From Rhizobium sp. 007 (GTDB lineage Bacteria > Pseudomonadota > Alphaproteobacteria > Rhizobiales > Rhizobiaceae): DNA of 64,000 nucleotides. Both the position numbers and the translations under genes were made by a program. The DNA is taken from the NCBI RefSeq assembly GCF_015353075.1, contig NZ_CP064187.1:434001-498000 (forward strand), read 5' to 3'. Shown piece by piece: positions 35,524-45,643 of this stretch (positions within the stretch are counted from its first letter, which is position 1; each line of letters begins with the position of its first letter). The notes under the pieces were generated by a model. That model was not told the DNA's origin. It saw nothing but the letters and a program-made list of their open reading frames with translations, and ran no database searches.

Positions 35524-36744
35524 ATGGACTCGCTGATCACTGCCGCGGCACGCGCCCTCGCCGCAGGCGATCCCCTCGGCGCATTGAAGCGGGTCGCCCT
35601 GCGCGACGACGCGCCAGCACTTGCGCTCAGGGGTATTGCGATGGCGCAGCTCGGCGATCTCGTCCGGGCCACGGCTCTCCTCAAGAGTGCGGCGCGTGCG
35701 TTCGGCCGCAAGGAGGAGGTGGCGCGCGCAAGGTGTGTCGTCGCCGAGGCCGAGATCGCACTCGTCTCGCGCGATCTCACCTGGCCCGCGAAGGCGCTCG
35801 ACGCAGCGCGGGCGACCCTCGAAGCCCACGGCGACCGCATCAATGCCGCGCATGCACGAAATGTGGAGGTCCGGCGCCTGCTCCTGATCGGCCGCCTTGA
35901 CGAGGCCGAGCGTATGCTGGCTACGCTCGACCAAGCACCGCTTCCGCCCGCGTCCAGGGCCGCCCATGAGTTGGTTGTTGCGGGGATCGCCATTCGGCGT
36001 CTCCAGACGAAAGCGGCGCGGGAGGCTCTCACGCGGGCCAGACACGCTGCGAGCGAGGCAGACATCCCTGCGCTCACGGCGGAGGTAGAACGAGCATCCC
36101 TCCTCCTGATAACGCCCGCAGCGCGCCTGATTGCGCGTGGTGAGGAACGCCCGCTCCTGCTCGAGGAGATCGAAGCGCTCCCGGCGTCCGGTGCGCTTGT
36201 TGTGGACGCGTGCCGGAATATCGTGCGGGACGAGCGGCTGGCCGTCCCGCTCGCGACGCGGCCGGTATTGTTCGCGCTTGCCCGTGCGCTGGGCGAAGCC
36301 TGGCCTGGAGACGTTCCGAGGGGCACGCTCATCGCACGCGCATTCCGGGGAAAACATGCCGATGAATCCCATCGCGCGCGGCTTCGGGTCGAGATCGGGC
36401 GGCTGCGCGCGGAAATCCGGACGCTTGCAGATGTGAAGGCGACGAAGCGAGGCTTTGCGTTGGCGCCGCGCCGGGCTTGCGAGATCGCTGTGCTGGTGCC
36501 GCCCGTCGAAGAGCAGCATCCGGCAGTGCTCGCCTTTCTCGCCGACGGCGAGTCATGGTCGAGCTCAGCACTTGCGATTGCGCTCGGAGCCAGCCCGCGC
36601 ACGGTACAGCGGGCGCTCGAGCAGCTTGCCGCAGCAGGCAAGGTGCAGTCTTATGGTCGCGGGCGGGCGCGTCGCTGGATGACCCCGCCCGTGCCGGGAT
36701 TCCCGACAATCTTGTTACTCCCCGGACCGTTGCCGGGTGATTAA
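35524..36744 (+). CDS. Winged-helix/HTH regulator with helical-repeat N-terminus
   Basis: 406-residue protein. Residues 1-200 are alpha-helical repeats rich in Ala, Leu and Arg, of TPR-like spacing (ALKRVALRDDAPALALRGIAMAQLGD). Residues about 215-325 resemble an OmpR-type winged helix (VPLATRPVLFALARALGEAW; LRVEIGRLRAEIRTLADVKA). A second helix-turn-helix sits at 345-395 (SSSALAIALGASPRTVQRALEQLAAAGKV). No receiver domain is present. It lies between a DUF899 gene (divergent) and a beta-propeller gene (48 bp downstream) and may control one or both. No known named family is assigned. Confidence 0.62.
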   Translation: MDSLITAAARALAAGDPLGALKRVALRDDAPALALRGIAMAQLGDLVRATALLKSAARAFGRKEEVARARCVVAEAEIALVSRDLTWPAKALDAARATLEAHGDRINAAHARNVEVRRLLLIGRLDEAERMLATLDQAPLPPASRAAHELVVAGIAIRRLQTKAAREALTRARHAASEADIPALTAEVERASLLLITPAARLIARGEERPLLLEEIEALPASGALVVDACRNIVRDERLAVPLATRPVLFALARALGEAWPGDVPRGTLIARAFRGKHADESHRARLRVEIGRLRAEIRTLADVKATKRGFALAPRRACEIAVLVPPVEEQHPAVLAFLADGESWSSSALAIALGASPRTVQRALEQLAAAGKVQSYGRGRARRWMTPPVPGFPTILLLPGPLPGD

Positions 36745-36792
36745 GGTCGGTGCCTGAGCTGAGTTGAAAACCTGAAACGACAGGGTGGAATC

Positions 36793-37422
36793 ATGAAAAG
36801 ATCCGCAGCCGAAATTCTCCGTGAATATGGACCTTTTCCGGGTGCCGAGCAGGTGCACGGCGTCACCTTCGACGGCCGGCACGTCTGGTTTGCGTCCGGA
36901 GACAAACTGAACGCCCTCGACCCCGCGAGCGGAGAGACAGTGCGCTCCATTGATGTTGCCGCGCACGCAGGGACCGCCTTCGACGGCGAGCACCTGTTTC
37001 AGATTGCCGAGGACCGCATCCAGAAGATCGACCCGAAGACCGGCCGTGTGCTCGCCACGATCCCGGCGCCCGGCGGCGGCGACTCTGGTCTTGCCTGGGC
37101 CGAGGGCACGCTCTGGGTGGGGCAATACCGGGACCGCAAGATCCATCAGATTGATCCCGAGACAGGAGCGATTCTCCGCACCATCGAGTCCAGCCGCTTC
37201 GTCACGGGGGTCACCTGGGTCGACGGCGAACTCTGGCACGCCACCTGGGAAAGTGACGAGAGCGAGGTCAGGCAAATCGACCCTGAAACGGGAGAGGTCC
37301 TGGAAGTGCTCGCTATGCCGGCCGGTGTGGGCGTCTCCGGGCTCGAATCCGATGGCGGCGATCAGCTCTTCTGCGGCGGCGGAAGCAGCGGTAAAGTGCG
37401 GGCCATCCGCCGGCCGAGGTGA
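36793..37422 (+). CDS. Glutaminyl-cyclase-like / YVTN beta-propeller protein
   Basis: 209-residue protein with at least four repeats of about 45 residues built around GxVTFDGRHVWFA, DPxTGxVLxTI and SGLAWAEGTLWVG, typical of small beta-propellers and of the plant-type glutaminyl-peptide cyclotransferase family. No signal peptide is seen, so it is probably cytoplasmic. The ATG follows a GGTGGAA site. It is the second gene after the winged-helix regulator. The 209-residue length is short for a complete propeller, so it may dimerise. Enzymatic activity is not supported by visible catalytic residues. Confidence 0.62.
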   Translation: MKRSAAEILREYGPFPGAEQVHGVTFDGRHVWFASGDKLNALDPASGETVRSIDVAAHAGTAFDGEHLFQIAEDRIQKIDPKTGRVLATIPAPGGGDSGLAWAEGTLWVGQYRDRKIHQIDPETGAILRTIESSRFVTGVTWVDGELWHATWESDESEVRQIDPETGEVLEVLAMPAGVGVSGLESDGGDQLFCGGGSSGKVRAIRRPR

Positions 37423-37536
37423 GACGCGCCGCGGTGCCGGGGACATATGCTGACTAACCCGACGAGTGATCGAACCGACCTCACGGACGACAAACATATC
37501 GCGTCAAAAACGCGACCCAAACACCCAGAAACACAA

Positions 37537-37725
37537 GGATTTAAGATGATTTAGCGAGAACTGGCTTGAAATCTGGATTCTCACATGATGTCAAATGCTT
37601 AGCCAGAGGCACTCGCAATTCGTCTGTTTTTCCGATCGTGAGCTACCGTGGATGCCACGTTGCACCTTGGCTTTGGGTTACAGTCACCAGCTACGCAAAA
37701 CGGCACTAATCTTCGCTTCCGGGGC
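37537..37725 (+). repeat. Dispersed repeat, copy A (most diverged)
   Basis: Copy A of a four-copy direct repeat. The core begins CTGGATTCTCACATGAT (37572) and ends near TCGCTTCCGGGG (37722), with GTGGATGCCAC at 37649 and GGCTTTGGG at 37669. It also shares a left extension with copy C (CAAGGA..TAAG...TTTAGC.AGAA.TGGCT at 37537-37568). It lies between the beta-propeller gene and the REC-cyclase gene. The other gap DNA from 37423 to 37841 shows no gene. Confidence 0.7.
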
Positions 37726-37841
37726 CTAATCCTAATCCAGACCTTCAGCGGTTTTATATCTGCCGCGAAAGCAGCATGCCTTTGCCGTTGCTCAGGAACG
37801 TCTCAGCACGAGCGGCATGGCGAAGGGTTGTTCCGGTCCCC

Positions 37842-38888
37842 TCAACGAAGTTCCTGGCATTCGATCAGTTCAATCCGACCCTTGCCCTTGATTTCTACGA
37901 AGCCCAGTGAGCGCCCGCGACCCCGCTCGCGTATGCGATGCCACGTGACCCCGCTGGTCGCTACGGTCCCAGGGTTAGCATGGGCTGCGATCCGGGAGGC
38001 CATATTTACCGTGTCGCCCCACAGGTCGAACACGTATTGCCGTTGCCCGATGATTCCCGCCACAACCGGACCGAATTGAACGCCGACTCGGACTTCCCAT
38101 TTGGGCTCGATGCGGCGTGATGCCGTCACCATGTCGAGTCCGCATTGCAAGCTGGCAAAAACCGGATCTGGCATGCGATCAAACAGGCCGGCCGTAGCCA
38201 TAAAGGCGTCGCCGATAGTCTTGATCTTCTCCATTCCATGCTGACGGACGATCCGTTCGTATTCGCCGATCAGCGCCTGAAGATCCTCCACCACTTTCTC
38301 CGGCGGATTCTCATCGCAATAGGCTGTGAAGCCAACGATATCACAGAATAGCACCGCGACTTCATTGTATCGGCGGGGTCGGACCTCATTGGTCGCTTTG
38401 AGCTCGCGCACCGCGCCGGCGGGTAGGATGGCGTACAGAAGCTCGTCGGCTCGGCGCTTTTCGTTTTCGATTTGCTGCGTATATACCGCCTCTTGGTCGC
38501 GCAGCCTCTTCTTTTCCAGGCACGCGGCCACGCGGGCACGCAGCAGAACCGCGTTGAACGGTTTTGCCAGATAATCCTCGGCGCCGAGGCTGATGCAGCG
38601 CGCCACATTGTCGATCTCATCGACCGCCGATATCATGACAACCGGAATGTTGCGCAGCGTTGTGTCGGCTTTCAGGTGCTCGAGCACCTGGTAGCCGTCC
38701 ATTTCCGGCATCGTAATGTCGAGTAGCACGAGGTCGAACGGTCTCGTTGCCAGCATTTCGAGCGCCTCCCGTCCGTTGCTGGCGCATGCAACATTCCGGT
38801 AGCCTTCTCGCTTCAACCGCTCGGTCAGCGTAAAGCGATTGTCTTCGTTATCATCGACGACAAGCAGGGCAGGTCCAACCTCACTCAT
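37842..38888 (-). CDS. Response regulator with class III adenylate cyclase output
   Basis: 348 residues. The N-terminal receiver domain (about 5-125) has phospho-acceptor Asp57 (LLDITMPEMDG) and conserved VDDNEDN and KPF. A coiled helix (125-155) leads to a class III cyclase domain (about 170-348). Metal aspartates are Asp183 (LFCDIVGFTAY) and Asp227 (KTIGDAF); the base-specifying pair Lys223 and Asp288 (VFDLWGDTVN) indicates ATP rather than GTP. So phosphorelay from a kinase would set cAMP production. Its start overlaps the next gene by 4 bp, within a four-gene operon. Confidence 0.88.
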   Translation of the reverse strand: MSEVGPALLVVDDNEDNRFTLTERLKREGYRNVACASNGREALEMLATRPFDLVLLDITMPEMDGYQVLEHLKADTTLRNIPVVMISAVDEIDNVARCISLGAEDYLAKPFNAVLLRARVAACLEKKRLRDQEAVYTQQIENEKRRADELLYAILPAGAVRELKATNEVRPRRYNEVAVLFCDIVGFTAYCDENPPEKVVEDLQALIGEYERIVRQHGMEKIKTIGDAFMATAGLFDRMPDPVFASLQCGLDMVTASRRIEPKWEVRVGVQFGPVVAGIIGQRQYVFDLWGDTVNMASRIAAHANPGTVATSGVTWHRIRERGRGRSLGFVEIKGKGRIELIECQELR

Positions 38889-39265
38889 GGCATCGACTCC
38901 TTTGGGAGCAGGGCCTTGATCTTTCCAAGCAGGCGCGCGAAATCGACGGGCTTGGTATCGAAGTCATCGCACCCGGCCGCCAGTGCTGCTTCGCGGTCGC
39001 CAGCCATCGCGTGCGACGAGAGTGCGATCACGGGAATACCCCGCGTCTCAGCCAATGCCTTGAGACGTCTTGTCGCCTCCCAGCCGTCGAGGACGGGAAG
39101 GCTTAAGTCCATCAGGATGAGCGCCGGGGCGTCCGATCGTGCACGCGCCACGCCCTGATCGCCATTGGTGGCGACGACTACCTCGTAGCCTTTGCGTCTT
39201 AGCCGTGCGGACAGCATGTAGATGTTGTCCTCATTGTCCTCGACATAGAGGATCCTAACCATCAC
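38885..39265 (-). CDS. Single-domain response regulator
   Basis: 126-residue stand-alone receiver domain of CheY/DivK type: YVEDNEDN (acid pocket), phospho-acceptor Asp in [16 protein letters not shown] (about residue 54), Thr/Ser in VIALSSHAM and Lys in [10 protein letters not shown]. It overlaps the hybrid kinase gene by 11 bp and the REC-cyclase by 4 bp. It probably carries phosphate from the hybrid kinase to another target, or acts as a shunt. Confidence 0.9.
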   Translation of the reverse strand: MMVRILYVEDNEDNIYMLSARLRRKGYEVVVATNGDQGVARARSDAPALILMDLSLPVLDGWEATRRLKALAETRGIPVIALSSHAMAGDREAALAAGCDDFDTKPVDFARLLGKIKALLPKESMP

Positions 39266-42200
39266 GGCGATCCTTGTCAGGTGAGCTTCGTTTTACAATG
39301 TATCGAGCAACCATCTTGCGCAATTCCTCCAGAAGCTCGTTGCGGCTGAAGGCGGTCTTGGCGAGCACGCGCTCGACGCCACCGTTCAGACGCCGGTGGT
39401 CTTCCTTGCCAAGGGTCGCCGCCGTTACAACCACGACCGGCATCGCCTTGAAGGCAGGCTGCTTTCGCAGTTCGACAAGGAACTCGAAGCCGTCCATTTC
39501 CGGCATGATGAGGTCGAGAATGATCAGGTCCGGAGGCGCGCGGATGAGCCGTTCCAGCGCGACCCGGCCATTCTCGGCCTCGTCCACATCGCAACCCTCG
39601 GTACTCAATATGCGACGCCATTGCTGGCGCGTGTTCCCATCATCTTCGACGATCAGAACACGAAGCGCTGGGCTGGGCGCGCCCGACCAGAATTTGGCGA
39701 TCAGTTTCCGGAGCGCGTCGCGGTCGATCGGCTTCATCAAGTAATCGGCGGCACCGAGTGCGTACCCTCGATTCCTCTTATCGGCCATGGTGAGCATCAC
39801 CACGGGGATACTCGCGAGCTCAGGATCCGCCTTCAGTTCCTGCAGGACGCTCCAGCCGTCGCAACCCGGCATGAGCACGTCAAGGGTGATGAGCGCTGGC
39901 TTCACCTGCCGAGCCAGATTAAGGCCTTCGGCACCGTCCCTGGCCGTCACTACATCGCAACCCTCGCGGGCAAGAAAGCGGCGCATCTGGTCCCGCACCG
40001 CCTTATCGTCATCAACGACGAGGACCACATTCGAGACGAGGCGAAGGTGATCGTCAGCGGCGACCCCGGTGCCAGGGGCCGGCTTTTCTTCCAGCGTGGG
40101 GCCTGCGTCGATTGCCGACGGCAGCCACACCGTGAACTTGGTACCGGCGCCGGGAGTGCTGTCCACAGTGATCTGGCCATCCATCGCGCGGCACAGGCGT
40201 TGGCTGATGGCAAGCCCTAGCCCAGTGCCGCCGTACTTGCGGGTGGTGGAACTGTCGGCCTGACTAAACTCCTGGAACAGGTTCGTCATCTGCTGCGGCG
40301 TCATACCGATGCCAGTGTCGGCGACGGTGAATATCACGCCACCGCCTCCATCATGCTTCGCGCAGGTCGCCCCAATCGTCACTTGGCCGTTCTCCGTGAA
40401 CTTGCAGGCGTTACTCAACAGGTTGAGGAGGATCTGGCGCACCCGAAGCTGATCGGCGCGCATGCTGCCAATGTCATCCGGGCAGTGGATGATGATCCGG
40501 TTGTGGTTTTTCTGCGCAAGGGGCTGCGCGGTTGTGGCGGCATCTTGAACCATTCCTGCGATATCGAACTCCTCGATATGCAATTCCAGGCGGCCGGCCT
40601 CGATCTTTGACAGATCGAGGACCTCATTAATGAGCTTGAGCAGATGCTTGCCGGCGCGCGAGACCCGCTGAAGCGGTTCGATCAGTTCGTCCTGGCCGGC
40701 TTCGCTCGCATCTTCCTGCAGCATTTCGGTAATGCCCAGGATGGCGTTCAGCGGCGTGCGCAACTCGTGGCTCATGCTGGCAAGGAACTTGCTCTTGGCC
40801 TGGGTCGCCGCCATGGCCGCGTCGCGGGCAATCTCGAGCTCCGTTTCATGCCTCTTAAGCTTGCTGATATCGGTGTAGACCGCGACCGTGCCGCCGCCGG
40901 TAATGCGCCGCTCGTTTACTTGAACCCAGTGGTCATGGCTGCGATGTTGAACCAGCGTCTGCTTAGGGTTGCAGTGCGCCTCAAGCCGCGCGGCGAGCCA
41001 TTCCTCCTCCCGACCTTTCGCATCTTCGACGAGGCCCTGTTCCACCGCCTTGCGGACAATCGTCTCAAACTGCGCACCCGGCACGACGGCATCGGCTATG
41101 CCGGGATAGAGGATTTCCCTATAGCGGCTGTTGCACAGAACAAGTCGGTCCTCAGCATCGTAAAGGGCGAAGCCCTCGGAGATGCTCTCGATTGCATCGA
41201 CGAGTCGCTGGCGCGCTTCGGCGACCTCACGCAGGTTTTTTTCCTCGACCTCGACCGCAGTGTCACGGAACAACAGAAGCGCCTTGGCCATGCGGCCGAT
41301 CTCGTCGCGGCCGGTGGCAGGCAGTGGTGCCCGAAGATTGCCGCCGGCGATGGCAAGCATGCTTTGGCTCAGCCCCGACAAGCGGGCAAGAAGATTGCGG
41401 TCGACATACAACCATACGATCAGAACCGAACTCAGGAGGCTGAGAACGGCTGAGCCAAGAACAACACCGGTACCGTATCGCTGGACGGTCGCAGCTTCGC
41501 GACCAGCCTCGGTGATGTCACGGTTAGCGGCAGCTACCAGGCGATCCACGGCAAGGGTCAAATTCCGCGAGAGCTGAGCGTTCTCGACCAATAGCTTCCC
41601 GCCGTTTGCGAGTAATGCAAGCTCATCCTCACGCGCTTGTACAATGCTCTTCGGGCCGTCGATCAGCCCCTCGAACTCGTCAACGCGCTGGCGGAACCGC
41701 GTCCGCAGCTTCTCATCGATCTCCGATGTTACCGCCGCAAGCGACGCGACCGAGCGGCGCAGCGGAAACGACATCACCGCTAGGTCGCCGGGCGTCGGCG
41801 CAACCGCCGTTTTGAGCAGCGCTTCGTTGATCGCGGAAATCTCCCGTTGGGCCTTTTGTTGCGGGATGTAGGCGGAAATTGCCTGCGCAAGCTCTGTCGT
41901 AGCCGCCGCGCGTGCTTCGGGTGGTACGGCGGCATCCGCCACGGTTACACGCCACTGGGGGACCTTGGAGTTCATCACGAGGATGCCGGGTGCCACAAGA
42001 CGCTCGCTTGCGATTGTCGTAGCCGACAAACGGCCCAGCAGTTCCTCTTTGCGTGCAACCACACCGAGGCGAGCGGCGACAAGATCGTTGAGAGCGTTGA
42101 GATTGCGCCTCAGGCCAATCACTGCGGCTTCGATCTCAGCCACCGCCGCCGTGCTTGCCGCGGTGCCTTTGAGCGCGGCGAGCAACTCTTCGAGGCGCGA

Positions 42201-42473
42201 CATCTCCACGCCGATCGCAGCCGAGACCTCGTTGTGCTGAACCGTGCTGGTCGTAGCAAGTACGGCCGGCGTAGTGGCGGCGACCCGCTCAGCTTGGCGG
42301 GAGAGCTCGAGCGATGCAAGCGCCGACGGGACCCGTCGCTCCGTGATCCTCTCGACGACCCCGCCCACTTGCAGGAAGGCATACACGGCTGCAGCGGTTG
42401 CGAGCACCGCGAAGGTGCTGATACCAAAGAAAGCGAAGAGTAAGCGGCCACGTATGCCGAGACGTTCAAACAT
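39255..42473 (-). CDS. Hybrid sensor histidine kinase (TorS-like layout, two receiver domains)
   Basis: 1072 residues. Membrane segments lie at about 10-32 and 337-358, enclosing a periplasmic, helix-rich sensor of about 300 residues ([28 protein letters not shown]), like the helical bundles of TorS. A HAMP domain (about 358-410) and a PAS domain (about 425-540, [18 protein letters not shown]) follow. HisKA has [13 protein letters not shown] (His near residue 568), and the ATPase has [14 protein letters not shown] (about residue 745). Two receiver domains follow, with Asp near 866 ([13 protein letters not shown]) and 985 ([13 protein letters not shown]). The sensor probably reads the periplasmic binding protein encoded just upstream. 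Confidence 0.88.
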   Translation of the reverse strand: MFERLGIRGRLLFAFFGISTFAVLATAAAVYAFLQVGGVVERITERRVPSALASLELSRQAERVAATTPAVLATTSTVQHNEVSAAIGVEMSRLEELLAALKGTAASTAAVAEIEAAVIGLRRNLNALNDLVAARLGVVARKEELLGRLSATTIASERLVAPGILVMNSKVPQWRVTVADAAVPPEARAAATTELAQAISAYIPQQKAQREISAINEALLKTAVAPTPGDLAVMSFPLRRSVASLAAVTSEIDEKLRTRFRQRVDEFEGLIDGPKSIVQAREDELALLANGGKLLVENAQLSRNLTLAVDRLVAAANRDITEAGREAATVQRYGTGVVLGSAVLSLLSSVLIVWLYVDRNLLARLSGLSQSMLAIAGGNLRAPLPATGRDEIGRMAKALLLFRDTAVEVEEKNLREVAEARQRLVDAIESISEGFALYDAEDRLVLCNSRYREILYPGIADAVVPGAQFETIVRKAVEQGLVEDAKGREEEWLAARLEAHCNPKQTLVQHRSHDHWVQVNERRITGGGTVAVYTDISKLKRHETELEIARDAAMAATQAKSKFLASMSHELRTPLNAILGITEMLQEDASEAGQDELIEPLQRVSRAGKHLLKLINEVLDLSKIEAGRLELHIEEFDIAGMVQDAATTAQPLAQKNHNRIIIHCPDDIGSMRADQLRVRQILLNLLSNACKFTENGQVTIGATCAKHDGGGGVIFTVADTGIGMTPQQMTNLFQEFSQADSSTTRKYGGTGLGLAISQRLCRAMDGQITVDSTPGAGTKFTVWLPSAIDAGPTLEEKPAPGTGVAADDHLRLVSNVVLVVDDDKAVRDQMRRFLAREGCDVVTARDGAEGLNLARQVKPALITLDVLMPGCDGWSVLQELKADPELASIPVVMLTMADKRNRGYALGAADYLMKPIDRDALRKLIAKFWSGAPSPALRVLIVEDDGNTRQQWRRILSTEGCDVDEAENGRVALERLIRAPPDLIILDLIMPEMDGFEFLVELRKQPAFKAMPVVVVTAATLGKEDHRRLNGGVERVLAKTAFSRNELLEELRKMVARYIVKRSSPDKDRRDG

Positions 42474-42559
42474 CGCGGCGACCCATCGATCCGGCTGATG
42501 TGGTCAACATGGCCCGCACAGCTTTTTCTCGAACGCGATCCGCAGTGATCAGCGTTGCG

Positions 42560-43654
42560 TTATTCCAATGGCACGTATTCGCCACCCTTCCAGATATACC
42601 ATACCCAGCTCTGAACCGTGAGGTCGCCCTTGTCGTCAAAGTCGATACGGCCCAATACAGTATCAAACGAGCGGCCGCGCAATGAAGCAATCACCTCGCG
42701 CACCTCCAGCGAACCGGCTTCCTTGAGCGCCTGCGCCCAGGCCTGAACGGCGCCGTAGCTCAGCAGCGTATAGCCTGCGGGTTCGAAGTTTTCTGCACGG
42801 AACCGCTCCACCACCGGGGCCGCTTCGGGGGTTCGCCGGGCGTCCGCGGAGAACGTGAAGAGGGTTCCCTCAGCGGCTGGACCGGCGATCAGCGCAAATT
42901 CCTCGGTCGCCAGGGCATCGCCTGAGATGAACTGAACCGCGTAGCCTTGATCGTGTGCAGCGCGAACCATCAACGCAACTTCAGCATGATAACCGCCGAC
43001 ATATACCACGGCGACTTTTGCAGCCTTTAGTGCAGCGATTTCAACCGAATAGTCGGTCTTCGCAGGACTGTACGCCTCGTGGATCGTGTCGGTCACGCCC
43101 CGCTTGTTCAACTGCTTTTTGGTCTCATCGGCAAGGCCCCTGCCATAGGTGGTGCCATCATGAAGGATCGCAATTTTCTTGTTGCCCCAATGATCAGCCA
43201 GATAGTTGCCGGCGACGACGCCTTGCGCATCGTCGCGACCAATGACGCGAAACACGTTGGCACGGCCTTGCTCGGTCAGCAGCGGATTGGTCGACCCCGG
43301 TGAAATCTGCAGAACTCCCGCCGCCTCATACACCTTTGATGCCGGGATCGAGGCTCCAGAGCAGTAGTGCCCGACGACGAGAACCACACCGTCAGCCACG
43401 AGTTTTTTGGCGACGGCCACCGCTTGCTCTGGATCGCAGAAGTCGTCGACCGCGATGAGCCGCACCCGCTGGCCCAGAACGCCGCCCGCCGCATTGATAT
43501 CGGCCACGGCCATCTCTGCGCCACGCTGCCCCTGTTCGCCGATCCACGCCAGCCGTCCGGTCATCGCGGCTGAAACGCCGATTAGTACCTCAGCGTGCGC
43601 GGAATAACTGACCACGGCTGCAAGCGCGAAAACTGCGACGGCGATTCGGTGCAT
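42560..43654 (-). CDS. Periplasmic branched-chain-amino-acid-type binding protein (sensor partner)
   Basis: 364-residue type I periplasmic binding protein of the LivJ/urea-binding group. The signal peptide is residues 1-22 (ALAAVVSYSAHA), then EVLIGVSAAMTGRLAWIGEQ, followed by DDFCDPEQAVAVAKKLV and GHYCSGASIPASKVYE. The ATG at 43654 follows GGAAGGC; the upstream ATG at 43741 would not give a signal. It is the first gene of an operon with a hybrid kinase, a response regulator and a REC-cyclase, with no permease or ATPase genes. It therefore more likely presents a ligand to the kinase than imports it, like TorT-TorS. Ligand unknown. Confidence 0.82.
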   Translation of the reverse strand: MHRIAVAVFALAAVVSYSAHAEVLIGVSAAMTGRLAWIGEQGQRGAEMAVADINAAGGVLGQRVRLIAVDDFCDPEQAVAVAKKLVADGVVLVVGHYCSGASIPASKVYEAAGVLQISPGSTNPLLTEQGRANVFRVIGRDDAQGVVAGNYLADHWGNKKIAILHDGTTYGRGLADETKKQLNKRGVTDTIHEAYSPAKTDYSVEIAALKAAKVAVVYVGGYHAEVALMVRAAHDQGYAVQFISGDALATEEFALIAGPAAEGTLFTFSADARRTPEAAPVVERFRAENFEPAGYTLLSYGAVQAWAQALKEAGSLEVREVIASLRGRSFDTVLGRIDFDDKGDLTVQSWVWYIWKGGEYVPLE

Positions 43655-44219
43655 GAAACAGCCTTCCGCCTTGATACCAATCTTGTGCACGAGAGCGGTA
43701 CCGCAACTGCGCAGCGGGGCGCCTCTGTCATGATGTGGCACTTGCGACCCGCCGCGATCAGCAATCTGCTGTTCCAGCGGCGCCTAGTCGCCATGCCTCA
43801 AAATATACCATGCGGCGCTGAGGAGTGATATGGCCTTTGGTGTCGATGGCGCTGAGCAGGGCACGTTCATGGCGAGCACATGAGCGGCCCGTCGCAAAGC
43901 GGGCCGGCAGCGGGGCTTGCCGAGCGGAACTGCCGAATTTCGCGACGTCTGTCGTATGGTGGGCACTTGCATGAAGCGATGAAGTGGAAGCCGCGATGAA
44001 GGAGGCGGCGAAAAAGGGACTGCCAAAACCCGCCATTATCTGAGACAATTAGGCGGGGAGGATTACCTCTACAGCTCGCTCAGCCGCAGAGGGCGGTTTC
44101 GAATCTATATCCCGAAACATCCTTGGATCCTGCCCCGTCCGCAGCGATGAGTCGGCTGTCGGCAAGCATCTAGCGAACATCTTTCATTGTTCAGCAAACG
44201 CGAGCCAGGAGCACTTCAC
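43655..44219. other. Gene-free stretch before the SBP56 gene
   Basis: 565 bp with no supported gene. Short frames with coding-like texture occur (for example EVEAAMKEAAKKGLPKP around 43985-44040) but are broken by stops, so this may be decayed coding DNA. It must contain the promoters of the divergent binding-protein and SBP56 genes; no clear motif was found. Confidence 0.5.
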
Positions 44220-45614
44220 ATGGTAACGTGGAAACCCGATCCAAGTTTTTATCCATCACCGCGAATGGCCATGAAGGCTGCGCCGGAGACACTTGCCTAT
44301 GTCGTCGCCTTCGATCCGACGCGAGCGGTTCCCGACGAGCTCACGGTCGTCGATGTCGATCCTCAATCAGCCTCCTATAGTCAGATCATCACATCGCTCG
44401 CGATGCCTAATGTCGGTGACGAGCTGCATCATTTCGGCTGGAACGCCTGTTCATCCTGCCTTTGCCCGAATGCGCCGCATCCGCATGCAGAGCGCCGCTA
44501 TCTGGTGGTGCCCGGATTGAAATCCTCGCGTATCCATATCATCGACACCAAGCCCGATGGCCGCAGGCCATCGATCGTCAAGGTCATCGAACCCGGCGAC
44601 GTCGCCGACCGGGCCGGCTACTCCAGGCCTCATACCGTTCACTGCGGACCAGAAGGGATCTATGTCGCAGCACTTGGCAATGCCGAGGGTAAGGGACCGG
44701 GCGGCGTGTTCCTCATGGATCACGAGACATTCGAGGTGCGCGGCCAGTGGGAAATGGATCGCGGACCGCAACAGCTTTCCTATGACGTCTGGTGGCATCT
44801 GGGCCACGACACACTCGTCACCAGCGAGTGGGGCACGCCGGATACGTTCGAAAACGGCCTGATCCCGGAAATCCTGCTCGGCGCGAAATACGGCCGCCGT
44901 CTGCACTTCTGGGATCTGCATAAGCGCAAGCACCTGCAGACGATCGATTTCGGTGACAAGTATCAGCTCGTATTCGAACTTAGACCCGCGCATGACCCGA
45001 CCAAGGCCTATGGTTTTGTCAACTGCGTTCTCAGTCTTGAGGACCTCTCCTCCTCGATATGGGTCTGGCACCGTGACGGCACCCAGTGGGCGGTGACAAA
45101 GGTGATCGACATTCCGGCGGAGCCCGCCGATCCAGACCTGTTGCCGCCGATGCTGAAGGGTTTCAATGCCGTGCCACCACTCGTCACCGACATCGACCTT
45201 TCGATGGATGACAGATTTCTCTACGTGTCCTGCTGGGGAACCGGCGACCTGCATCAGTACGATGTTTCCGATCCGTTCAAGCCGAAGCTGATAGGCAAGG
45301 TTCGGATCGGCGGCATCGTTTCGCGTGCTTCACATCCAGGATCGAAGAATGGCGCGCTGAATGGCGGCCCGCAGATGGTTGAGATCAGCCGCGATGGTCG
45401 CCGTGTCTATTTCACCAACTCTCTCTACGGTGCGATCGACGAGCAGTTCTATCCCGATGGTGTCTCTGGCTGGATGGTGAAGCTTGACGCGGAGCCTGAC
45501 GGCGGCATTGCATTCGACGAGAAATTCTTCGTCGAATGGCCAAAATCGCATCGCCCGCACCAGGTCCGCCTCCAGGGTGGGGATTGCTCGTCAGATTCAT
45601 ATTGTTATCCGTAA
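44220..45614 (+). CDS. Selenium-binding protein 56 family / methanethiol oxidase
   Basis: 464-residue SBP56 beta-propeller protein. Members oxidise methanethiol to formaldehyde, sulfide and hydrogen peroxide, and use copper. Diagnostic segments are ELHHFGWNACSSCLCP (about residues 72-87, with the conserved cysteines), RYLVVPGLKSSRIHIID, HTVHCGPEGIYVAALG (about 142), WHLGHDTLVTSEWGTP (about 193) and the C-terminal HRPHQVRLQGGDCSSD. The ATG at 44220 follows AGGAGC. No Sec-type signal is obvious, although homologs are often periplasmic. A membrane protein gene follows 29 bp later. Confidence 0.9.
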   Translation: MVTWKPDPSFYPSPRMAMKAAPETLAYVVAFDPTRAVPDELTVVDVDPQSASYSQIITSLAMPNVGDELHHFGWNACSSCLCPNAPHPHAERRYLVVPGLKSSRIHIIDTKPDGRRPSIVKVIEPGDVADRAGYSRPHTVHCGPEGIYVAALGNAEGKGPGGVFLMDHETFEVRGQWEMDRGPQQLSYDVWWHLGHDTLVTSEWGTPDTFENGLIPEILLGAKYGRRLHFWDLHKRKHLQTIDFGDKYQLVFELRPAHDPTKAYGFVNCVLSLEDLSSSIWVWHRDGTQWAVTKVIDIPAEPADPDLLPPMLKGFNAVPPLVTDIDLSMDDRFLYVSCWGTGDLHQYDVSDPFKPKLIGKVRIGGIVSRASHPGSKNGALNGGPQMVEISRDGRRVYFTNSLYGAIDEQFYPDGVSGWMVKLDAEPDGGIAFDEKFFVEWPKSHRPHQVRLQGGDCSSDSYCYP

Positions 45615-45643
45615 GGAGCGAAGGTTAGCCGAATGAGGCGCCT

